Shown: positions 57,926 through 64,000 of the stretch, piece after piece | How positions within the stretch are numbered: the stretch's first letter is position 1 | Layout: each line of letters starts with the position of its first letter | Source of the DNA: Metaphire vulgaris | Lineage: Eukaryota > Annelida > Clitellata > Crassiclitellata > Megascolecidae | NCBI GenBank assembly: GCA_018105865.1 | Contig: CM030862.1 | Span: 8,636,079 to 8,700,078, forward strand | Direction: 5' to 3' | DNA length: 64,000 nucleotides | Position numbers and translations under genes: made by a program | Notes under the pieces: generated by a model | What the model was told of the DNA's origin: nothing | The model's input: the letters and a program-made list of their open reading frames with translations, nothing else | Databases searched by the model: none

Positions 57926-57984
57926 CAAATAACATGCCAAATAATTCAATAGAAGATAAGATATGCTCAACTGATGTCAGGTTA

Positions 57985-58200
57985 AAAAGCTATAAATGAA
58001 TCAGAGCATAAAACTCTGGGGTGTTTCACACCCCAACAGGAAAAAAATTCTAGTTCATAATCAGTGGGGCTATAAATGCGAATTTTGGGGTTTGCTGGCA
58101 AACAGGATGGGTAACAAATTCTAAAATTAAAAATTCTAGCTCTGCACACCTTCGAGAAAACGGAGATTAATTACAGCTGGGGTGTGAAAACACCCCAAAG
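57985..58200. repeat. GGGGTGTG palindrome cluster
   Basis: CTGGGGTGTTTCACACCCCA near 58015 is a perfect-stem palindrome. CTGGGGTGTGAAAACACCCC near 58179 repeats it. They may be the ends of a small unclassified element. Confidence 0.4.
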
Positions 58201-58262
58201 TCCAGATGAGGTTAAATATTCATGCGTTTTCTTATTCCACGCTGTTATTGCTTTCTGAATTT

Positions 58263-58320
58263 TGAGCGTTGCGCAAAAAAAACCGGACTAGGGCCTAAAT
58301 TAAATGCAAACCTAGTTTTC
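58263..58320. mobile_element. one end of a MITE related to 20675-20750
   Basis: GTTGCGCAAAAAAAACCGGAC followed by TTAAATGCAAACCTAG matches the left end and core of the 76-bp MITE; the right end is missing. Confidence 0.55.
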
Positions 58321-58450
58321 GTGACTTCAAAAATAATCTCGTGATCCGCTCCTGTTTGGCAGTTTTGACGTAAAAATAAAAATCCGTGTTTTAATCCGTA
58401 ATTACAGACTGACATTGGCCGTTCTTGAGGTTTTCTCATCATCCGCCAAC

Positions 58451-58582
58451 ATGAGGGACGATCTAATCCAGCGTCTTCAAAGACACCGAGACAAACTCGT
58501 GCGAGAAATCGACACGGTCGGTCTCTGGAGGATCCTGTATCAAAACGGAGTCATAACGAGACAACATCTTGACATGTGCGAT
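58451..58582 (+). CDS. CARD-coiled-coil adaptor, exon 1 (CARD, first half)
   Basis: The first ATG of the frame opens MRDDLIQRLQRHRDKLVREI, helix 1 of a CARD, followed by WRILYQNGVITRQHLDMCD, helices 2-3 (the LxxxGVITxxxxE-type CARD signature). 44 codons end in phase 0 at the donor GTGAGA, and exon 60060 continues the domain in the same phase. CARD proteins join by homotypic interaction in apoptosis and NF-kB signalling. Together with the later exons the architecture is CARD, coiled coil, death-fold. It resembles CARD9/CARMA in beginning with CARD plus coiled coil but is not assignable to a named gene. Read-through of the donor would give only a short tail. Confidence 0.75.
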
Positions 58583-58925
58583 GTGAGAACCGTCACTAAT
58601 CGCTTTCAGTTACCGCAGTCCCTCCCGCGTCAGATTTTCAAACTATAGTCGCCGCGGCTTCGTTAAAGTATCTGGTCTAGTTGGCTACTTGCCGCTGCTG
58701 GTATATATCCTAGGTTCCAGAATAAGGGCACAGTCGTTTAAAAGGCGACTGAGTGTTTTGAGGGAACGTCGTGAACTCCCCTGACGCCCCAACCGAAAAT
58801 ATTTTGGTCAATATTAGATTCAAATCCTGATCTTTGGTGCGTATTTTCCTGGTCTTTTGCGGATGGATTTGAAGTACCATTGATTGATATCATTGGATAT
58901 TAGAACTGGTGCTATAGAAGCGCAT

Positions 58926-58941
58926 AATAATAATAATAATA

Positions 58942-58970
<29 letters not shown>
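58926..58970. repeat. (AAT)n/(ATT)n microsatellite
   Basis: AAT units switch to ATT units. GTGCTATAGAAGCGC just before resembles the 3'-UTR of the CR1-like LINE family, so it is likely a tail remnant, inside intron 1 of the CARD gene. Confidence 0.85.
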
Positions 58971-58972
<2 letters not shown>

Positions 58973-59282
58973 TTCCAGACTATATGCTGACAAGCCGGCA
59001 ATCACCACACCTTCCTCCCCCCACTGATACAATTTTCTTTTCGGTTTTTCGCGAATCTTACAATCAGTCTAGACCCGAATATTGCCACTGTTCCCCTCTT
59101 GGCTACACTAATGGTGCCTGTACTTGCCTTTGCATTTGGATCATCAGTTTATGCAGCAGGACATTTAGTGATGCGGAACGAATTCACACACAACGCCCAA
59201 TAGTTTAGGCGGTAATCAAACACACAGAATAAACGTTTTAGGAGCCATCCATATTGTACGTACGTACAGGCCCGTCTTTACG
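58971..59282. other. no recognisable feature (CARD gene intron)
   Basis: Unique sequence of intron 1, no exon seen. Confidence 0.4.
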
Positions 59283-59560
59283 TGTCAACTCCCAAAAACG
59301 TTTGGAGACCCAAAAACGTTTTTACCTTTTTTGCTTGTCAACACCCAAAAACGTTTGGAGATTACCTTGTTTTGTCAACATTTGATCTTCAACACCCAAA
59401 AACGTTTGAGATTACCGAGGATTTGACTTTGTCAGGACCACCAAGGACAAGGATCAAGGAAAACGTTTTTGGAGATTAACGCAAAACATTTTTTGTCTTG
59501 TCAATTTCAAAAAACGTTTTGGAGATTAGGCTTTTTGCTTGTCAACATTTGATCATCTTC
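59283..59560. repeat. irregular repeat based on CCCAAAAACGTTTGGAGA
   Basis: The core CAAAAACGTTTGGAGATTA with variants occurs about six times, often preceded by TTGCTTGTCAACA. Spacing is irregular (about 25-60 bp), unlike a clean minisatellite. The TTTTGCTTGTCA phrase is also found inside MITEs at 12293 and 51736. Confidence 0.6.
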
Positions 59561-60059
59561 ATTCCTTTGTAAGTTTTAGACAATGACAATGCAGTATTTT
59601 AAGATACAACTAAAGAATAATAGAAATTTTAAAAACGCATGCGTCTGGTTCATACGCTTTCAAACAGGAAATGGAAGTTCAGCTGCTCAACTGGTATTAT
59701 AAAGGAAACAATGACTACATTTAGAATAACTCAAAGCAAGTATGTAAACATGAATTCAAATACAGGTCAGAACAATTGAAAATGGTATGCAAGTAATTTG
59801 GTCAGGAATAACTAAGTTACAAGGACCAGGGCCTGCGGATACGTAAGGACGAGGACTGAGAGGACAAGGTTGGATGGTGGAGATTTTGCGATTAACATCA
59901 CTGATAAGACGGGTGCATGCAAGGGGGTTGGATGGGGATGCGGGGTTGAAAATATACCTTATTTGCGTACGTATACTACTGAATATGGACGAGGAATTAT
60001 AGCGGTATATCGTATAATTAATTATTCAGACGTGTGCAATTCATTTCGGTTTTCTGTAG
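59561..60059. other. no recognisable feature (CARD gene intron)
   Basis: Non-repetitive intron sequence up to the acceptor at 60059. Confidence 0.4.
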
Positions 60060-60225
60060 TCCTTGCCAACTGATATGGAGAAATTGGAAGTCTTGCTCGA
60101 CATAATGGAAAAGCGGGATGACGATTGTTTTACGGGTTTCTGCGCGGCGGTGAAGCGCAACAACCCGGAGCTGGTCAGTCGATATCTAGAAGCAGAAACG
60201 CCGGTCGACGAAGACAACGAATGTG
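60060..60225 (+). CDS. CARD-coiled-coil adaptor, exon 2 (CARD, second half)
   Basis: The acceptor TTTTCTGTAG is followed in phase 0 by SLPTDMEKLEVLLDIMEKR, CARD helix 4, then CFTGFCAAVKRNNPELVSRYL, helices 5-6 (the FxxFxxAxxxxNxxLxxxL pattern). Joined to exon 1 it forms one complete CARD of about 85 residues, then an acidic linker VDEDNEC. The donor is predicted as G/GTCGGT, giving phase 1 as needed by the next exon. It is a weak donor, directly followed by a (CAATAAGG)n repeat, so the boundary is less sure than the rest. Confidence 0.75.
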
Positions 60226-60385
60226 GTCGGTCAATAAGGCAATAAGGCAATAAGGCAATAAGGCAGAATTCCAGAATTTTGCAGAATTCCAATTGCAAAC
60301 TATTCCATTGACGTAAACATAATCTTTATCCTACAAAATAAAAAATGGCATTCAAGCAAATGTCAATTAAAAAAGCACGCGGATG

Positions 60386-60762
<377 letters not shown>

Positions 60763-61019
60763 GTGACAGTAACACATTAATGATAATATACTGATAAGTG
60801 ACAACAATTTGATGAAAATAATATGCTAATGATAACGCAATAGTACGCTTCTATAACGTCAGTTCAGACTTCAGACAAGGAAATATGCGCATCAAAATCG
60901 TTGAATGAAATATTAATTCGTTTACGTTTATGCAAAGTTAGTGTATAGGCTAAATGACGATATTTCATGTTTGGCGCTGGTTTTACTGATTTTACTGATT
61001 TACTGATCATTGATTTTAG

Positions 61020-61466
61020 AAGTGCAAAAGAGATCTGGATCTGATCAGCAATTTCGAGAGAGGCGGCAGAGAGCGCTGAACCTGGCAAAGGAAAACGAGA
61101 AGCTGGAAAAGAAAAGGGAACGACTGAAAAAGCTGAAGATATGGCTGGAAACAGCCGCAGAAAACAGTGACCTTCGCATAGAACGTGAGCACACGAAACT
61201 CAAGGAGATCGACGAGAAAATCCAGCAAAATCAGCGCAAATACAAAATCCGTCAGTACGAGCTAAACAGTAGAATCGCCAATCGGGAAAAACTGGAGAAA
61301 ACGGTGGAAAATCTGAAGAAAGATCTAGCATCTCTGGAAAGTGAAACTCGCGCAACAGAGCAGGCGATTGACAAGTTTACAGGAGAACTGGAGGGCGCAA
61401 CGACCAGGAACGTTCAACTGAAAAAGGATCTACTGGAAATAAAAAAGACAAATGCCGACAGTTTGG
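61020..61466 (+). CDS. CARD-coiled-coil adaptor, exon 3 (coiled coil)
   Basis: The acceptor TTGATTTTAG and entry in phase 1 fit exon 2. The 149 codons are almost wholly charged heptad sequence: ENEKLEKKRERLKKLKIWLE, then TKLKEIDEKIQQNQ and EKLEKTVENLKKDLASLESE. This is a long parallel coiled coil, expected to dimerise or oligomerise the protein as in CARD9/CARMA filaments. The consensus donor G/GTAAAC leaves phase 1, exactly the entry phase of the next exon. No enzymatic motif. Confidence 0.78.
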
Positions 61467-61578
61467 GTAAACTTTTCTAATCAGTAAATGTATCGTCCGT
61501 TGTATGCCTTTGTCTGCTTTACTTGCAAATTTTCAGATTTAGAACTCTGTATATTGTGTCATGCATTTTATAATTTGC

Positions 61579-61601
61579 TACTACTGCTACTACTACTACT
61601 G

Positions 61602-61657
<56 letters not shown>
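61579..61657. repeat. (CTA)n microsatellite
   Basis: About 25 CTA units in the intron between exons 3 and 4 of the CARD gene. Confidence 0.95.
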
Positions 61658-61658
<1 letters not shown>

Positions 61659-61958
61659 ATATAATAAATTTTATTATTATTATCGTCAAAACTTATATGT
61701 CACACGAAGCCCAATTGAATTACGTCTAAATTGAGTTAAATTCAATTCTCAAGTACAGTAACATGGTGTCCGGAACAGATAGCCTTGATCTTTAGAAACT
61801 TCTGGATTAATATACATATAGCCTACTCTGAAAAATGAAGCAGTCTTTCTGAATATGGCTTCCTGGCATTTCTTATGCGATTTTACGGCAAAATCTCGCT
61901 TCTGTGTACACCATATTTTAATTTCTGATTTCACGAATTCTGAGCTTGTGTTCTGCAG

Positions 61959-62252
61959 ACATCACTGACCAACTTCCGTCTTCCTCCTTCCTATCTCTCC
62001 TCTCATCTCAGGACCTCAATCGTCTAGACACTAACCGCCAGTTCATCGTCGAGGCCTTTGGAGACCTCCCACGCGGCGAATTGACACCGGTGCTGCAGGA
62101 ACTCAACGGCGCCACCGGATCCCAACAGGAAAGTCCAGAAGGACTGTTCAGCATCGTCAGGTCCTTCAGTCCCGACAATTACGATTCGTTTATCGGTTAT
62201 CTTCGGAAACGCAACCACAGCCACATCGCCGACGTACTCGACTACGGCGGAG
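61959..62252 (+). CDS. CARD-coiled-coil adaptor, exon 4 (second death-fold domain)
   Basis: The acceptor GTGTTCTGCAG is followed in phase 1; with the G from exon 3 it opens DITDQLPSSSFLSLLSSQDL. The 98 codons have a CARD-like helical pattern: LNRLDTNRQFIVEAFGDL (helix 1), LTPVLQELNG, GLFSIVRSFSPDNYDSFIG (helices 4-5, like the yxxFxxxL motif) and HSHIADVLDYGG. I infer a second CARD or related death-fold domain, with lower certainty than the first. The donor G/GTAATT leaves phase 1, so at least one more exon lies downstream, probably beyond the window. A symmetric 1-1 exon is easily shuffled. Confidence 0.75.
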
Positions 62253-62318
62253 GTAATTAACTAGCTATCGTCGCCGCGATTTCATCGACTACTTTTGCCG
62301 TTTATGCCTATGAGCCAG

Positions 62319-62552
62319 GGATGCACAACCCGCGGGCCGGATCCGGCCCGCCGACGTGTTCTGTCCGGCCTCGGAGCAAATTAAAACAACACAGAAAACT
62401 GGTCCGAGAACAGTAATTATGTTATAGAAATTATACATAAACTGACTGGGTTAACCACATCAATTGGGCTATTTTACTAATCTTTCTGTCAGGCTGGAGA
62501 GATTGCGGACCTCGAGTAACCTGAGAATTTTCAATTTGGCCCTTGGCCTATG
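62319..62552. mobile_element. hAT-type element remnant (CAGGGATGCACAACCCGCGGGCC)
   Basis: The start CAGGGATGCACAACCCGCGG and GGCCGGATCCGGCCCG are typical of hAT-derived elements found in many animals. The matching end TTTCAATTTGGCCCTTGGCC is decayed and no TSD was found. Confidence 0.55.
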
Positions 62553-63198
62553 ACAGTGGTTCTTAATCTTTTTACGATTACGTACCCCTGATACAAGTAT
62601 GCCTATAAGAGAACGAAGTCCCCCTTACCAGCGCCCTTTACCAGCGTACCTTAACCCAGGACAAAAGTTCGTGTTCCTCAATATATTGAAAATAATTATA
62701 AACTGCAACAAACATCCAGGGGGCATATTATGCCCCGGGCGCCGAGGTGGGGGGGGGCGCCAAAATTGGGTATTTGGATAAGTGAAATGTATAATCAAGA
62801 AGAAGAAACATGTGCGACGACTTTTTTTGCTTGTCAGTACTACTATGAAGAGGGGCGTCCGTAAGACTTGAGGGGCGCCGAGAACAATGTGACGACCTTT
62901 TTGGTCGTCAGTAGTGTTGGGGACGCCAACGCGGTACACTTTGCCCCCGGGCGCCGGATACCCTCGCTACGCCTCTGCAAACATCTGTCACAGATTTTGC
63001 ACATGCCAGAAAGTAGATATTTTCTTTAGAATTTCTAATTTTGTACAAAAATGTCTACAGTGTTTGTATAGCATACAGGGTAAATGGCAGTAAAGTATTT
63101 AAACAGACTTTATTTTCGGATTATTCAGTAGGCCTACCTCCACAACGTCTTTCAAGTACCCCCAAGTGGTACAAGTACCCCCCGGTTAAGAACCACTG
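62553..63198. mobile_element. hAT-type element (CAGTGGTTCTTAA ends) carrying a nested MITE
   Basis: Ends CAGTGGTTCTTAATCTTTTT and CCCGGTTAAGAACCACTG. Flanking octamers GCCTATGA and ACCTATGA match at 7 of 8. The subterminal ACGTACCCCTGATACAAGT and CAAGTACCCCC are inverted-like. Without the nested 261-bp insertion (62717-62977) and its 8-bp duplication it is about 377 bp. Same end family as 9331-9968. Confidence 0.85.
62717..62977. mobile_element. nested MITE with perfect TSD
   Basis: Starts CAGGGGGCATATTATGCC and ends GCTACGCCTCTG; perfect flanking octamer CAAACATC (62709-62716, 62978-62985). GGGCGCCG occurs at both sides in inverse orientation. It inserted into the older element 62553-63198. 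Confidence 0.85.
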
Positions 63199-63347
63199 AC
63201 CTATGATTTATGATGTGCACTCCGCTTTAAGAGAACTCGATTATTTTTGCTACAGTGACGTTGAGATTAGCCGCTTTATGGCATGAGTTTAATGTGTGGA
63301 ATGTTTTTTATTCACGTGCACGGTCACAGATATTGATTTCTTGAGTG

Positions 63348-63536
63348 CAGGGTTTAATCTAGGCCGTTTCCGGAGGGGGAAATTGCTCTTCCCCCTCCGA
63401 AAATTTCAAATTCCCGATAATGTTGGCATACTACATCAACTAACAGCAGCCCCTAGCAGAATTCCCCCCGGCTTTGTCAGTCCCCCCCGGCTTTTTCAGT
63501 TTCCCCCCGGAGTCCAGGAGTCTAGATTAAACACTG
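63348..63536. mobile_element. MITE related to 3435-3613
   Basis: Ends CAGGGTTTAATCTAGGCC and GTCTAGATTAAACACTG, with a GAGTG pentamer at both outer sides. C/G-run-rich interior as in 3435-3613. Confidence 0.7.
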
Positions 63537-64000
63537 AGTGAAACACCCTTGACTTGCATAAATAGGTAAGTAAAACCGAGTTGGCCTCAATTGATTGATG
63601 CGCGAAACTACCCAACAACCCGCTATATCGACCGCTGATTGACATACCAACCTCGTCTTCATTTATTTACTTTTGCAGAACGATGTCGTATTGGAAAAGT
63701 GTCTACGTATAGGCTAAACTTTTCATCAATTAATTACATTTTAGTTTTGATTTTGTACTATTTTTTTATTACAATTTATGTCCGAAAAGTTTAATTCTGC
63801 TGACGTACAATATTCAGCGTCATTTTGTGTAATACTGTAATTTTCAAGTCACGGTCAAATTAGTGGTGAAATTGAAACTTGACGAAGAGACAAGAAGAAA
63901 AATCCTATCGATCGGCTAAACAGCAGCCGTGAACTTGTCAACGAAACTTTCGCTCGCTGCGGGTGCGACAAAACGAAATTTCTCTGTGCCCAATTATCCC
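63537..64000. other. no recognisable feature
   Basis: Possible continuation of the CARD gene's intron. No exon with a compatible phase and domain was recognised. Confidence 0.4.

Noticed and set aside
62024..62224. Reverse-strand frame opposite CARD exon 4
   Set aside because: Shadow of the forward exon, which has matching splice phases and a domain pattern.

Overview
The window is animal nuclear DNA, most probably from a protostome invertebrate and plausibly a lophotrochozoan. The evidence is spliced genes with GT-AG boundaries and matching phases, an immunoglobulin gene of the Dpr/DIP/lachesin type, RTE- and CR1-like LINEs, tRNA-derived SINEs, an intron-bearing tRNA-Leu, and a very high load of trinucleotide microsatellites. 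The species cannot be named from sequence alone.

Layout. 1-9.1 kb is repeats: MITEs, SINEs, LINE tails and long microsatellites, with no supported coding exon. 9.1-16 kb carries three exons of a two-Ig neuronal-type surface protein on the + strand. Its introns hold a 0.9 kb trinucleotide array, a hAT-like element and a degenerating ~1 kb tandem duplication that includes the end of the first Ig exon. 16-25 kb is intergenic or intronic: LINE 3' ends, MITEs, a GC-rich stretch and minisatellites. 25.1-28.3 kb is a frameshifted but nearly complete RTE-type retrotransposon on the - strand.

31.4-50.8 kb is the core of the window: a tandem array of intronless, + strand genes for TRP-like six-transmembrane cation channels with N-terminal ankyrin-like repeats. 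Copies 1 (31727) and 2 (35959) are intact. Copy 3 (41082) has one frameshift in mid-protein, copy 4 (44300) has a frameshifted C-terminus, copy 5 (49980) is a deleted pseudogene, and a shattered sixth copy lies at 38.3-39.2 kb. The duplicated unit includes a shared upstream module 260-360 bp before each ATG and shared 3' flanks. The cytoplasmic half is almost identical between copies while the membrane half is divergent, as expected from gene conversion or from opposed selection on the two halves.

50.8-58 kb holds a LINE tail, an intron-containing tRNA-Leu(CAA) whose intron carries a second T-arm-like hairpin, and a series of young hAT-like MITEs with perfect 8-bp target duplications. 58.4-62.3 kb holds four phase-compatible exons of a CARD / coiled-coil / second death-fold adaptor, probably an innate-immune or apoptosis signalling protein that continues past the window. 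The last 1.5 kb has nested hAT-type elements.

The channel array, the Ig protein and the CARD adaptor look like independent transcription units; nothing in the sequence links them functionally.
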